A stretch of 64,000 nt of DNA from an uncultured Methanomassiliicoccaceae archaeon (GTDB taxonomy: Archaea; Thermoplasmatota; Thermoplasmata; Methanomassiliicoccales; Methanomethylophilaceae), in NCBI GenBank assembly GCA_905187815.1, contig CAJJJM010000001.1:1-64000 (forward strand). Direction: 5' to 3'. Below are positions 32,501 to 42,049 of this stretch, one piece after another. Numbering within the stretch: the stretch's first letter is position 1; each line of letters begins with the position of its first letter. A program made the position numbers and the translations under genes. The notes beneath the pieces were generated by a model, which was not told where the DNA came from, did not search any database, and saw only the letters and a list, made by a program, of their open reading frames with translations.

Positions 32501-34231
32501 TCACACTCCCAGCTCGGCGAACTGCTTATCCATGTCCTCGGACACGGCCTTCAGCTCCTCGTCGATGTTCTTCTCGTACTTGGCCTGGTTGAACCTGGTC
32601 TTGACGGGGAGGTACATGAACTTGTCAATCTGCACACCGGCGGCGAGGGCCTTGTCGGCCAGGTCGGAGTACTTCTTGATGAGGCTCATCATGACGTGCT
32701 GCCTCTGGATGGGGCAGTACATATCCACCTCGTCGTAGGCGTTCTGCTGCAGGAAGATCTCACGGATCATCTTGGCGACCTCGAGGGTCACCTTCTGCTC
32801 GTCGGGCAGAGAGTCGGATCCGACCATCTGCACGACCTCCTGGAGCTCGGACTCCTTCTGCAGGGTCTGCATAGCCCAGGCCCTCAGAGCGGGGAAGTCC
32901 TCGGCGACGTTGTCCTTGTACCACTGGAGCAGCTGCTTGTCGTACATGGTGTACGAGGTCAGCCAGTTGATGGTGGGGAAGTGCCTCCTCTCCCTCAGCT
33001 TGGTGTCCAGCGCCCAGAAGACACGGACGATACGGAGGGTGTTCTGTGTGACGGGCTCGGACAGGTCTCCTCCGGGAGGAGAGACGGCTCCGATGACGGA
33101 GATGGATCCGTCCTCGCCGCACAGCGCTTTGGCACGGCAGGCACGCTCGTAGAACTCGGACAGACGTCCAGCCAGGTACGCGGGGTATCCTTCCTCCCCG
33201 GGCATCTCTTCCAGCCTGGAGGAGATCTCACGCATGGCCTCGGCCCACCTGGAGGTGGAGTCGGCCATGAGAGCGACGTTGTATCCCATGTCCCTGAAGT
33301 ACTCGGCGATGGTCATTCCGGTGTAGACGGAAGCCTCACGAGCGGCGACAGGCATGTTGGAGGTGTTGGCGATGAGGACGGTCCTCTTCATCAGCTTCTC
33401 TCCGGTCCTGGGGTCGTCCAGCTCGGGGAACTCTGTCAGAACCTCTGTCATCTCGTTTCCACGCTCTCCGCATCCGATGTAGACGACGATGTCAGCATCG
33501 GAGAACTTGGCCAGGGACTGCTGTGTGACGGTCTTTCCGGTACCGAACGCACCGGGGATGGCCGCGGCTCCTCCCTTGGCGAGGGGGAACATGGTGTCGA
33601 GGACCCTGAGTCCGGTGACGAGAGGCACATCGGGCTGGTACTTCTCGGAGACGGGCCTGGGGTTACGGACGGGCCAGTACTGGACCATGCAGACGTCCTT
33701 TCCGTCGATGACCGCGATGGTCTCGTCGATGGTGAAGGATCCGCTCTTGATGGAGTCGATCTTTCCTTTCTCGATGTCGAGGGGAACCATGATCTTGTGG
33801 GTCATGGGTCCCTCCTGGACGGTACCGAGGACCTGTCCTGCGGACACTGTGTCCCCTTCTTTCGCGATGGGTGTGAAGTCCCATTTCTTGTCGTGATCCA
33901 GTCCAGGTGCGGCGACTCCGCGGTAGATGAAGTCACCCATTTTCTCCCTGAGTACGGGCAGAGGCCTCTGGATTCCGTCGTAAACGGATTCGAGAAGTCC
34001 GGGGCCGAGCTCAACGGAGAGAGGCTTACCGGTGTTCGTGACCGGCTCTCCGGGTTTGATACCGGATGTGTCCTCGTAAACCTGGATGATGGAATAGTCG
34101 CCGATGATCTTGATGACCTCTCCCATCAGCTGCTCGTTGCCCACGTGCACGACGTCGTACATCCTGGGGGAGATGCCGGTGGCGGTCACCACAGGTCCCG
34201 CGACCCTGTAAATTACACCTTCAGTGCTCAT
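32501..34231 (-). CDS. ahaA: A-type ATP synthase catalytic subunit A
   Basis: 576 residues. The P-loop is IPGAFGTGKTVTQQ (about residue 235), the conserved GCGERGNEM follows, and the non-homologous insertion (about 110-200) characteristic of A/V-type A subunits is present. There is no intein, which is worth stating because archaeal A subunits often carry one. Catalytic subunit of the proton- or sodium-driven synthase. Two bases separate it from ahaF. Confidence 0.97.
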   Translation of the reverse strand: MSTEGVIYRVAGPVVTATGISPRMYDVVHVGNEQLMGEVIKIIGDYSIIQVYEDTSGIKPGEPVTNTGKPLSVELGPGLLESVYDGIQRPLPVLREKMGDFIYRGVAAPGLDHDKKWDFTPIAKEGDTVSAGQVLGTVQEGPMTHKIMVPLDIEKGKIDSIKSGSFTIDETIAVIDGKDVCMVQYWPVRNPRPVSEKYQPDVPLVTGLRVLDTMFPLAKGGAAAIPGAFGTGKTVTQQSLAKFSDADIVVYIGCGERGNEMTEVLTEFPELDDPRTGEKLMKRTVLIANTSNMPVAAREASVYTGMTIAEYFRDMGYNVALMADSTSRWAEAMREISSRLEEMPGEEGYPAYLAGRLSEFYERACRAKALCGEDGSISVIGAVSPPGGDLSEPVTQNTLRIVRVFWALDTKLRERRHFPTINWLTSYTMYDKQLLQWYKDNVAEDFPALRAWAMQTLQKESELQEVVQMVGSDSLPDEQKVTLEVAKMIREIFLQQNAYDEVDMYCPIQRQHVMMSLIKKYSDLADKALAAGVQIDKFMYLPVKTRFNQAKYEKNIDEELKAVSEDMDKQFAELGV

Positions 34232-34233
34232 TC

Positions 34234-34539
34234 TTATTCATCCTCTGTTTTGTATAAGTCAACGCCAATGGCTCTCTTCACCTTCTCGCGGAGATCGCTC
34301 TGGTCGCCTCCGACGGGCACTACGACAGGCTGGATAGAATCCATGACCTTGTGCCTGACCTGGAAAGAGAGATTGTCGAGATCCTTCGCATCCACTGCGA
34401 GGATACCTATTGATGGCTGGGACATAGCCTCCAGCATTTTCTCTTGGTAGTTGTCAGGATTCGCGACGAACACGCGCCTGATTCCGGCGAGCCTGAAGCC
34501 CAGCACGAACTCGTCACTTCCGATTACTGCGATTTCCAT
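34234..34539 (-). CDS. ahaF: A-type ATP synthase subunit F
   Basis: 101 residues with the Rossmann-like start MEIAVIGSDEFVLGFRLAG, typical of subunit F, which sits on the central stalk with D. The start overlaps the ahaC stop (TGATG) and the gene ends two bases before ahaA. Normal length. Confidence 0.94.
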   Translation of the reverse strand: MEIAVIGSDEFVLGFRLAGIRRVFVANPDNYQEKMLEAMSQPSIGILAVDAKDLDNLSFQVRHKVMDSIQPVVVPVGGDQSDLREKVKRAIGVDLYKTEDE

Positions 34540-35603
34540 CAGATCACCAGCAGTCCTTTGATGACGTCCTTGTCGAGACCGCTCTCCGTTCCCCTGGCGA
34601 TCGTCCTGATGTTGCCGACCTCGATCTCCTTGTGGATCATGTAGTCGAGCACGGGGACGACGGACAGCGGGTACAGGTGGGAGAACTTCTTCGCCTGGGC
34701 GATCTCGTACTTCTTCATTTCAGTGACGATCTGCCTCAGGTTGACGTTCTCAGACTCGACCAGGTCCTTGATGATGTCGTAGAACTCGAGCTGGGAGAGG
34801 TCCGATGCGCAGGCCGCGATGGTCTCCGCGTTGGCGAGCTGGACGGCGAACTTCTTGTCCACCTGCTTGCCGTTGGGGATGATGTACTTCATCACCTCCT
34901 CTCCGTAGATGCCCTCGGCCTTCAGCTTGAGGATGGTCTCGAGGTTCCTGACATCGATCTCCTTCCTGACGTACTCCTCGAACATCTTGGTGGGCCTTGA
35001 GTCGGCCTTGATGCTGGCGAGCAGCCTGACGTAGTGGAACTTGTCGAGGTAGTCCTCGATCTCGCCCAGATTCCCATTCTCCTTGTATGAAGCGATGACG
35101 TCCTGGGGGATTGTTACACCCTCCATCTTGCTGTAGGCGGCCAGTATGTCTTCGTCGGAGTCCATGGACATCAGCTTCTCCAGCTGCTCCTGCTTGAGAC
35201 TTCCGGCGGGGACGAGGTCCTCCCTGACAGATTCGACGTCGAGACCATATGACTTACCGCGGAGGATGACCTTGAGGTTCCAAATATCCCACTTCTCGAG
35301 ATATGCCGCAACCATCGTGTGGAGTTCACCCTGGGAGGCCCCAAGGATGCTGCTGAACACCTTGGCCATGTTGGCGTTGGTGGCGTGCTCGACGAGATCG
35401 AGCCCCTCCAGATTGGAGGCGAGCTCCTGCATCTCCTTCTGATATCCGGATTCGCTGATGTAGCGGGATATCTCGGGGACGCTCATCTGCAGCATCTTGT
35501 TGTAGTCCTCGTCGCCCAGGAGGAGGGATTTCTTGGCCTTCACCCTGGCGACGGTGTACGCGTAGTTGCCTTTTCTTCCGCTGGACTTGAACATACGCCT
35601 CAC
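34539..35603 (-). CDS. ahaC: A-type ATP synthase subunit C (rotor collar)
   Basis: 354 residues, all helical, with NYAYTVARVKAKKSLLLGDEDYNKML near the start and the three-fold pseudo-symmetric pattern of subunit C/V-type d. It couples the central stalk to the c-ring. A GTG at 35603 overlaps the ahaE stop (GTGA); an internal ATG at 35594 is also possible. Confidence 0.94.
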   Translation of the reverse strand: MRRMFKSSGRKGNYAYTVARVKAKKSLLLGDEDYNKMLQMSVPEISRYISESGYQKEMQELASNLEGLDLVEHATNANMAKVFSSILGASQGELHTMVAAYLEKWDIWNLKVILRGKSYGLDVESVREDLVPAGSLKQEQLEKLMSMDSDEDILAAYSKMEGVTIPQDVIASYKENGNLGEIEDYLDKFHYVRLLASIKADSRPTKMFEEYVRKEIDVRNLETILKLKAEGIYGEEVMKYIIPNGKQVDKKFAVQLANAETIAACASDLSQLEFYDIIKDLVESENVNLRQIVTEMKKYEIAQAKKFSHLYPLSVVPVLDYMIHKEIEVGNIRTIARGTESGLDKDVIKGLLVI

Positions 35604-36157
35604 CCGAAGAGAATGTCCGACACAGACTTGATCTCGCGGTCCCAGATCGCCTGAAGAATGGTGGAGTACTGCAGGTCGACCTCGACATCCCCGTCCTCGC
35701 TCTGGAGGATGAGACCGGCCTTGATCCTGCCGTCCTTCTCTACCGAGGAGACTCCAAGGTCTGCCGCGGAGAAGTCGTCCTTCTCCGACATGAGGGCCTT
35801 GGGGTTGTCGATGATCTTCTTGGCAGCCTCGACCATGGCCTTGTACTGTGCCAGCTTCACGTCGCTGGGCGCGTTCTCAAGGTCGGCGAGGGTGCTCTCG
35901 AAGGCCTCGGTGAGGAGCTCCTTCTTCTTCGCCAGGACGATCTTCTTGCTCTCCAGCTCGGCGCTGGACAGCTCCTGACGGTTGAGACGCTCAACTGCTT
36001 CTTTGAGCCTCTTGTCCTCTTTTTCCTTTGTCTCAGCGATCTTCGCGTCCGCATCGGCGTTGATCTTGGCGATCTCCGCATCGGCCTCCGCCTTGATGGC
36101 GGCGACCCTCTCATCAGCGGACCTGATGATCTCCTGAGTCACGTTTGCTAGTGCCAT
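35600..36157 (-). CDS. ahaE: A-type ATP synthase subunit E (peripheral stalk)
   Basis: About 185 residues. The N-terminal half is a long charged coiled coil (IRSADERVAAIKAEADAEIA onward) that pairs with subunit H; the C-terminal half is the globular domain binding the head. The ATG at 36157 is chosen because GAGGTAAT precedes it; the alternative start at 36181 overlaps ahaK. Confidence 0.93.
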   Translation of the reverse strand: MALANVTQEIIRSADERVAAIKAEADAEIAKINADADAKIAETKEKEDKRLKEAVERLNRQELSSAELESKKIVLAKKKELLTEAFESTLADLENAPSDVKLAQYKAMVEAAKKIIDNPKALMSEKDDFSAADLGVSSVEKDGRIKAGLILQSEDGDVEVDLQYSTILQAIWDREIKSVSDILFG

Positions 36158-36177
36158 GAGATTACCTCTTGGCAAGC

Positions 36178-36411
36178 TCACATGTTGGCCATGACGAAGA
36201 TACCGAGGATAGCGACGACCAGTCCGAAGATGACGATGGTCTCAGGCAGAACCATGAAGATCATAGCCTTTCCGAAGAGAGACTGGTCCTCAGTGATAGC
36301 TCCGACTGCGGCGGCTCCGACATCTTTCTCGGCCATACCGGCTCCGAGACCGGTGAGTCCGACAGCGAGTCCTGCTCCGATAGCGATGAGTCCAATTCCT
36401 GTGTCTACCAT
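36178..36411 (-). CDS. ahaK: A-type ATP synthase c-ring subunit K (proteolipid)
   Basis: 77 residues forming one hairpin of two membrane helices. The ion-binding carboxylate is Glu in VLPETIVIFGL in helix 2, and the first helix is Gly-rich (GAGLAVGLTGLGAGMAEKD). A single-hairpin subunit carrying one carboxylate is the type found in Methanosarcina. The motif does not by itself decide between Na+ and H+ coupling. Located between ahaI and ahaE. Confidence 0.95.
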   Translation of the reverse strand: MVDTGIGLIAIGAGLAVGLTGLGAGMAEKDVGAAAVGAITEDQSLFGKAMIFMVLPETIVIFGLVVAILGIFVMANM

Positions 36412-36415
36412 TTAT

Positions 36416-38488
36416 TTACACCTCTGTGGTTGATTTTTCTCTGGAAACCGTTTTCTCGCGTTTGATTTTGAGCGGAGCGTACTCGACTCCTCCACCCTCG
36501 TAGAACTTCTGCATGAGCTCCACGAACTGCAACCTGAGTCCGTGCAGACCCGCGGACAGAATAGCCAGGGTCCAGATCATCAGATGCATAAATGCCAGCA
36601 GCAGGATGGCTATTATCACCATCACAAGACCGTTTGTTTCTACGGCTCCCGTTTCAGTGAAAGTAACTCCTGCTATCATCCCGAGCCCGATGTAGTTGAA
36701 CGCCAGTGCCATTCCGGCCTTGGACATTCCGATGGCTGCGAGACGAGTGTATGAAAGAATGTTTCCGACGATTCCGGGCAGTTCGAGAATCGACTGGATA
36801 CCCTCGTGCTTGATGTTCATGGCGACCTCGATCACTATGAACACGATACCGAGGACGAGCGGGACCATGATCTGGTCCATCTCCCACTGGTAGATGAGAA
36901 GCATCGCCAGTGCGAAACAGACGAGAACGATTCCCAGGAATCCGAAGATCCATCCACCCTTCTCCTTGAAGGCGTGACCGAATCCCTCCTGCATCGTCTT
37001 GTTGTAGAGTGCGCAGAGATATCCGATCATCAGGTGGACGATACCGATATAGACGGCTAGTTTGAGCTGAATACCGATATAATCCTCTCCAATCTTACTT
37101 ATACCGTGTTCATAGGGCAGGATACCTCCCAGTATATTCGGAAGATTATCAAGTCCAAACAGCAACTGCCACGTGTAAGTAATTCCGTCAAATTCTCCAT
37201 GCTGAATAAAGTGCATTCCCAGACACTCTCCGAAGAAGAAGAATCCGAAGATGAATGCCCAAATTCCGCCGAAGAAAAGGACCGTCGCGATGGCGCGCCA
37301 GTCTTTGTGGTGCGTGACCTTGAGTCCGTACGCACCAAGGATGATGAACGGGATAGCGTATCCCACATCTCCGACCATCAGTCCGAAGAACATGGGAAGG
37401 AAGATAGCGATCAGGATGGAAGGGTCAATCTCCTGATACTTCGGCACCGACACGAGCTTTGTCGGATACTCGAACTCCTTCACCACTCTTCCGTTGTTGA
37501 ACTTAGTCGGAGCGGTCTTGAATCTCTCCTCTGCCTCTTCCACCTCGTGCATGGACCTGCCGCGTGTCTCCTGGATCTCAACGTAGATCCCCTCGACCAT
37601 GGCCTCCAGCTGTTCTTTTACGCTGTCGGCCTTCTTGGCGGGCACCCATGCGTCGGCGACGAAGGAATACTCGCTGTTCGCGATCCTTACAGGGATCTCT
37701 CCCTTCTGGACCTGGATGGACAGCTCCTCGTCGGAAGCGCTGAGGAAGTCTTTGTGTTTCTCAAAAAGATTCCCGATCTCTTTCGTGACATTCTCCATCT
37801 CGGCGTTGGCGGCCTCGATCTCGCGGTCAGTCGCCGCGAGGACGCTGATCGCGGATCCGGTTCCCTCAGGGACCTGGATCTCGGAGAATCCGCATTCGGA
37901 GAGGATGGACTGGACTTTGTCCTTGTCCTCCGTCTTCATGAACACGGCCACCACGTTGCCCTTCTTCTTGTCGAAGGAGGTGAAGACCTCTGCATCCACT
38001 CCGGAGAGAGCGGAGGTTGGGTCATCTGCAACGGTTCCGACCATCGAGACGATGCTCCTGTATCCGGAGTACATCTCGAGGTCTACGGGTATGTCGGAAA
38101 GAAGCTCAAGACTCTTCTTCTTAGCGTTTAGCTCGGTGATTCTCTGATTGAGATCATTCCTCTTGTCGACGACGGAGTTGATCTCCTTCTCGACAAGTTC
38201 GACGCTGTCAGATGATATCTTGCTCTTGATTTCGTCCTCGGAAACGGCCTCGGTCTTCAATTTCTTGGTGATACCGAGTTCCTTCTCCATCGCACGCACC
38301 TTCAGCAGCCTCTCGGATGCTTTGGGAGAGTACGGACGGGGGGTTCCCAAGGTGAAACCCTCATCCGCGTCGACGGTCTGATCGATCAGGTGGATACTCC
38401 CCACTTTGTACAGGGCCTCGATGGCCTCGTCCATATGGGATTTGGTACCCACGATCACAATCCTACTCATCGACTCAGGAAGTGACAT
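36416..38488 (-). CDS. ahaI: A-type ATP synthase subunit I (a-subunit, ion channel stator)
   Basis: 690 residues. The soluble N-terminal half (1-340) has coiled coils (SVELVEKEINSVVDKRNDLN). The C-terminal half has seven to eight membrane helices with VGDVGYAIPF, the LSYTRLAAIGMSKAGMALAF segment carrying the essential Arg, and a final membrane hairpin. It forms the half-channels against the c-ring. The ATG at 38488 has AGAGG seven bases upstream and overlaps ahaH by 14 bases; an ATG at 38470 (MSRIVIVG) is the alternative. Confidence 0.95.
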   Translation of the reverse strand: MSLPESMSRIVIVGTKSHMDEAIEALYKVGSIHLIDQTVDADEGFTLGTPRPYSPKASERLLKVRAMEKELGITKKLKTEAVSEDEIKSKISSDSVELVEKEINSVVDKRNDLNQRITELNAKKKSLELLSDIPVDLEMYSGYRSIVSMVGTVADDPTSALSGVDAEVFTSFDKKKGNVVAVFMKTEDKDKVQSILSECGFSEIQVPEGTGSAISVLAATDREIEAANAEMENVTKEIGNLFEKHKDFLSASDEELSIQVQKGEIPVRIANSEYSFVADAWVPAKKADSVKEQLEAMVEGIYVEIQETRGRSMHEVEEAEERFKTAPTKFNNGRVVKEFEYPTKLVSVPKYQEIDPSILIAIFLPMFFGLMVGDVGYAIPFIILGAYGLKVTHHKDWRAIATVLFFGGIWAFIFGFFFFGECLGMHFIQHGEFDGITYTWQLLFGLDNLPNILGGILPYEHGISKIGEDYIGIQLKLAVYIGIVHLMIGYLCALYNKTMQEGFGHAFKEKGGWIFGFLGIVLVCFALAMLLIYQWEMDQIMVPLVLGIVFIVIEVAMNIKHEGIQSILELPGIVGNILSYTRLAAIGMSKAGMALAFNYIGLGMIAGVTFTETGAVETNGLVMVIIAILLLAFMHLMIWTLAILSAGLHGLRLQFVELMQKFYEGGGVEYAPLKIKREKTVSREKSTTEV

Positions 38489-38807
38489 TTAGGGTCCTCT
38501 CGATTTCTTTGTTGAGATAGTCTCTAACTTCCTGCATTCTTGCCTCGGATTTAGCGGCGATGCCTGCCGCGGCGTTGTTGCCCTCGGCGAGCATCTCGTC
38601 GCGTTTGGCGGCGAGAGCCTCCATCTCCTTGGCTACGGCGGATTCGTAAGAGCTGCGCATCTGAGCCTCAGCGTCCTGAATCTTCTTCACAGAATCTCTG
38701 CGAGCCTCAGCGATTGCGGACTTCTTGTCCGCCTCGGCCTGTGCGACCTTGGCGTCAGCGTCCGCCTCCGCTTTCTTTATTTCCGAAAGTATGTCAGTTC
38801 GGCTCAA
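38475..38807 (-). CDS. ahaH: A-type ATP synthase subunit H (peripheral stalk)
   Basis: 110 residues of almost continuous coiled coil rich in Ala, Lys, Glu and Asp (EIKKAEADADAKVAQAEADK), typical of subunit H, which pairs with E to form the stator stalk. The start is a TTG at 38807 with GGAGTG about six bases upstream; no ATG lies near. First gene of the operon H-I-K-E-C-F-A-B-D-(G), the Methanosarcina order. Confidence 0.9.
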   Translation of the reverse strand: MSRTDILSEIKKAEADADAKVAQAEADKKSAIAEARRDSVKKIQDAEAQMRSSYESAVAKEMEALAAKRDEMLAEGNNAAAGIAAKSEARMQEVRDYLNKEIERTLNVTS

Positions 38808-38864
38808 ATTAACACTCCCCGACCCTGCTATCGTATCCTGGGAGGGGTACTTAACTCTAATGCC

Positions 38865-38877
38865 CTATTATAAAAAG
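38865..38877 (-). promoter_or_regulatory. TATA box of the ATP synthase operon
   Basis: Minus-strand CTTTTTATAATAG about 60 bp before the ahaH TTG start, giving a leader of about 40 nt. It is the only evident promoter for the ten-gene unit. Confidence 0.6.
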
Positions 38878-38920
38878 AGGAATTATCAAAGAGCGGTGGA
38901 CGCTCTACGGATTCCGAAGG

Positions 38921-39379
38921 TCAGATCTGCTTGGCAGGATGGAATTCGCGGAGCACTATGTCGGTTTCGTCGAGGAGGTTCTTGGACAGGTCATCCACAT
39001 ACCCCTCGTCATACACGATCTCCTTTATACCCGCGTTAATCAGTATCTTGGCACACATTGAACACGGGAACGTGGTGGTGTAGATCGTGGCCTCGTTGAC
39101 GCTGACCCCGAAATACGCCGCCTGGGTCACTGCGTTCTGCTCGGCATGGACGCCCCTGCAGAGCTCGTGCCTGGTGCCGGACGGTATGTTCATCTGGACC
39201 CTTATGCATCCGAGCTCTTCGCAGTGACGTGTTCCGCGCGGAGAACCGTTGTATCCTGTGGACAGGACCCTCTTGTCCTTGACGATGACGGCGCCGACCT
39301 TCCTCCTGAGACATGTGGATCTCGTGGAGACGAGGCGTGCCATTTCCATGAAGTACTCGTCGGTGCTGGGTCTTTCCAT
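38921..39379 (-). CDS. dCMP/cytidine deaminase family protein (ComEB-like dCMP deaminase)
   Basis: 152 residues with the zinc deaminase motifs: GVHAEQNAV (His and the catalytic Glu) and TTFPCSMCAKI (two Cys). A second Cys/His-rich insert (RHCEELGCIRVQ and the following His) is typical of dCMP deaminase. It converts dCMP to dUMP for dTMP synthesis. It is a single gene divergent from the signal peptidase gene. Confidence 0.92.
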   Translation of the reverse strand: MERPSTDEYFMEMARLVSTRSTCLRRKVGAVIVKDKRVLSTGYNGSPRGTRHCEELGCIRVQMNIPSGTRHELCRGVHAEQNAVTQAAYFGVSVNEATIYTTTFPCSMCAKILINAGIKEIVYDEGYVDDLSKNLLDETDIVLREFHPAKQI

Positions 39380-39468
39380 GGTTACCCTGTAGGACTTATG
39401 CCATAATTATATGTGTTCCAGAACTGCAGATTCCTGCGAAACCATCTTAATAATGTAGAACATGCGCG

Positions 39469-40329
39469 ATGAGCGTGAACAAGGCTGATAAGAACCTTCT
39501 GATCTCGGTCGGGATCATAATCGTCATCTTCGTCGGAGGTTATGCCAGTCTTGTCGCATACAGCGGATTCTCATCCCCTTTCAGCATCGTCATGTCCCAG
39601 AGCATGCAGCACGATCCCCATCAGTCCGAGATCGGCTGCATCGACACAGGCGACATCGTCATAGTGCAGGACCCATCCAAAGCGGAGATTCAGAGCTACA
39701 TAGACGGCACGAAGAGGGGATACCAGTCGTTCGGCGACTATGGTTCGGTCATCATCTACAACAGAGGAGGGAACCAGAACCCGGTGATCCACCGCGCCAT
39801 AATATGGCTGGAATACAACCCGGAGAACGATACCTGGAGCGCTCCGAGCCTTCAGGGCTACAGCGGCGCCTGGCACTATGAATACATAGACGAGAATGGT
39901 GAAATTGCCACAAACAACTCCGATTACAATAACATCCGCGGGACGCTGTACTTCGACGACATCACCGTCTCCCTGAAGGATGTAAGCATCTCTCTCGACG
40001 GTCTCGAGAAGAAGAGCGGGTTCCTCACCATGGGAGACAATCCCGAGACGAACACGACCTTCGACCAGGCATCGTCCATCATCGACCATCCGATAGGATA
40101 TGAGGACATCAGGTCGGTTCCCGTGTTCGAGATTCCGTGGCTCGGCACAATCAAGATCCTGGTCAACGGCGGTCAGAACCTGGAGGATGTGCCCAACAGC
40201 CTGCCGTCGCTGATAATGCTGTTCGTCACGATCTTCGGATTCCTGATGCTTATCGACGCGACCTCACTGTACCGGAACAAAATCCTGCTCAACGATGAGC
40301 TCCGCAGGATCCGGCAGTGGAAGAAGTGA
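39469..40329 (+). CDS. Signal peptidase I, archaeal/ER type
   Basis: 286 residues. An N-terminal membrane helix (about 10-32) is followed by the catalytic Ser in MSQSMQHD, the His that replaces the bacterial Lys in PVIHRAI, and the Asp in LTMGDNPET. A C-terminal membrane helix (about 245-262) and a basic tail follow. The roughly 60-residue insert between His and Asp is larger than usual. It removes signal peptides outside the membrane. The last base of its stop codon is the first base of the 40-bp inverted repeat. Confidence 0.9.
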   Translation: MSVNKADKNLLISVGIIIVIFVGGYASLVAYSGFSSPFSIVMSQSMQHDPHQSEIGCIDTGDIVIVQDPSKAEIQSYIDGTKRGYQSFGDYGSVIIYNRGGNQNPVIHRAIIWLEYNPENDTWSAPSLQGYSGAWHYEYIDENGEIATNNSDYNNIRGTLYFDDITVSLKDVSISLDGLEKKSGFLTMGDNPETNTTFDQASSIIDHPIGYEDIRSVPVFEIPWLGTIKILVNGGQNLEDVPNSLPSLIMLFVTIFGFLMLIDATSLYRNKILLNDELRRIRQWKK

Positions 40330-40368
40330 GCCCCCCACCCCTTCATTTCCACTGGAACTGGAAAAAGG
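40329..40368 (-). repeat. Origin recognition box-like repeat, left copy (inverted)
   Basis: A 40-bp sequence identical, in inverted orientation, to 42143-42182. On the minus strand it contains TTCCAGTGGAAA, the dyad of archaeal ORB elements, followed by a G-string (GGGGTGGGGGG), the usual ORB layout. The pair brackets orc1/cdc6. Confidence 0.8.
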
Positions 40369-40467
40369 ATATGGGAGTCTGAATCGAATATGACGGATAG
40401 GACGTCAGGACATCGAAATCGGCATAGATGGAGACGATTTCGACAGATTACGACGATGAAAAGCCGA

Positions 40468-41694
40468 TCACATGAGTGTGGTCTGCTTACGATCCCTCAT
40501 CATCTTGAAGATCTCATCGTTCTTGATCATCGAGATAATCTCTTTGGGTGTGCTGAGCTCGATTTCCTTTGTACGTCCGGCTCTGCCGAAGGATTTGACC
40601 CTCGCATGGATTATGCCGAGCATGTCGAGCTCGGAGATGAGTCCTGCGACCCTTCTCTGTGTAAGGACAGACTGACCAATCGACTCGCAGATGAACTTGT
40701 ACATAGAATACACATCACCGGTGGTCATCGTGGTCATATCGTTCTCGGTGTTTCTGATTATGCTCATCAGGACTATCTTGGATTGGATCGTGAGCGTCTT
40801 AACGACCTCGGACACGGCATCGAGTTCGATCTTGTTCTTCGCATAGCGGACATGGGCTCCGGTGACCTTGCTGTCACCGTTCCTCTCTGCGAAATCCGCT
40901 GCGAGCCTCAACAGATCGAGAGCTCTCCTGGCATCACCCATCTCCTGCGCTGAAAGGGCGGCACAGTATGGGATGACATCATCATCGAGCACACCTTCAT
41001 CGAAAGCATCTCTGGCCCTTGCTGTGAGGATGTCCTGAAGCTGCTCGACATTGTACGGCGGGAAGATGATCTTCTCCTCTCCGAGCCTGCTCTTGACTCT
41101 CTGTCCAAGTAGTTCGGTGAAATTCACGTTGTTCGTGATTCCGATGATGGATACCTTCGAGTTCTGAAGGACCTCGTTGATGGTCGTGAGGAAATAGAAA
41201 ATGTCGTCACCGTTCTTCTGGAACGATCTGTCAATCTCATCGAGAACGATTATGAAGACTTTGTCCTCCTTGTCGATGTAGTCCGTAAGTTCCGCAAGGA
41301 TCTTGTCCAGACTCCATCCGGTGAACGGAATCCTCTTGCTTGGATCGGTGATGATCTGATTGGAGATGTTGTAGAGGATCCCGTATGTGGTATCCACGAC
41401 CTCGCAGTTCACATAGATGTAGCTGCAGTTCTGCTGCTTCTCGTCGGCCTTCCTCAGCTCTTTTCCGACGAAGTTCATCACAGCAGTCTTTCCGGTACCG
41501 GTCTTGCCGAATATCAGGATGTTCGATGGTTTGTCCCTGTTCAGTGCGGGAGCGATGATCTCCACGATCTCGTTGATCTTGTCCATCCTGTGGGGAAGGT
41601 TGTCTGGGATGTATGACGACTGGAGAATCTTCTTGTTCTTCACTATGACCTTTCTCTTCTCCATGAACTGCGTGAAGATGTTCGGTTCCGTCAT
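40468..41694 (-). CDS. cdc6: Orc1/Cdc6 replication initiator
   Basis: 408 residues. AAA+ domain with Walker A IFGKTGTGKTAV (about residue 62) and Walker B IIVLDEIDRSF, then sensor 1 (IIGITNNVNF), sensor 2 (GDARRALDLLRLAA) and a C-terminal winged helix that reads ORB DNA. The ATG at 41694 gives the family start (TEPNIFTQFMEKRKVIVKN); extension to 41760 is not family-like. ORB-like elements flank the gene and half-sites lie upstream, so it probably binds its own locus as initiator and autoregulator. Confidence 0.95.
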   Translation of the reverse strand: MTEPNIFTQFMEKRKVIVKNKKILQSSYIPDNLPHRMDKINEIVEIIAPALNRDKPSNILIFGKTGTGKTAVMNFVGKELRKADEKQQNCSYIYVNCEVVDTTYGILYNISNQIITDPSKRIPFTGWSLDKILAELTDYIDKEDKVFIIVLDEIDRSFQKNGDDIFYFLTTINEVLQNSKVSIIGITNNVNFTELLGQRVKSRLGEEKIIFPPYNVEQLQDILTARARDAFDEGVLDDDVIPYCAALSAQEMGDARRALDLLRLAADFAERNGDSKVTGAHVRYAKNKIELDAVSEVVKTLTIQSKIVLMSIIRNTENDMTTMTTGDVYSMYKFICESIGQSVLTQRRVAGLISELDMLGIIHARVKSFGRAGRTKEIELSTPKEIISMIKNDEIFKMMRDRKQTTLM

Positions 41695-41997
41695 ATGCAT
41701 CCCTTTTCCATCGGAAAACACCGGTTTCCGATTTTCTTTCCACTGTATCTGAGGGTCCAATATAACGATTTCTAGTTCGTCCGAATCATGCTTGTTTCAC
41801 GCACTGCCACTCTGATGTTTGAATCATATTTTGAGTTATATTTATCTTTATTCATTATTCGTTGTTTTAATTCATTAAACTTTATCACATTTTGAATCTT
41901 TTTGATTTGAAGCATCGCAACATCCCATTGGAACCATCCCTTCGACTCATGATGCTATGTTCTGGGAGCAAGGAAACAATCCATTTCCAGTGCGCGC

Positions 41998-42009
41998 CGA
42001 TTTTATATG
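41998..42009 (+). promoter_or_regulatory. TATA box of the 26-residue protein gene
   Basis: CGATTTTATATG-type element about 45 bp upstream of the ATG at 42050, within the predicted origin. Confidence 0.45.
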
Positions 42010-42049
42010 ACGTAAGGGTTACACGTTCAAACACAGGAGTGTCAAATCA

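Noticed and set aside
32501..34231. Intein in the ATP synthase A subunit
   Set aside because: The P-loop region is contiguous and the length (576 residues) is that of an intein-free subunit.
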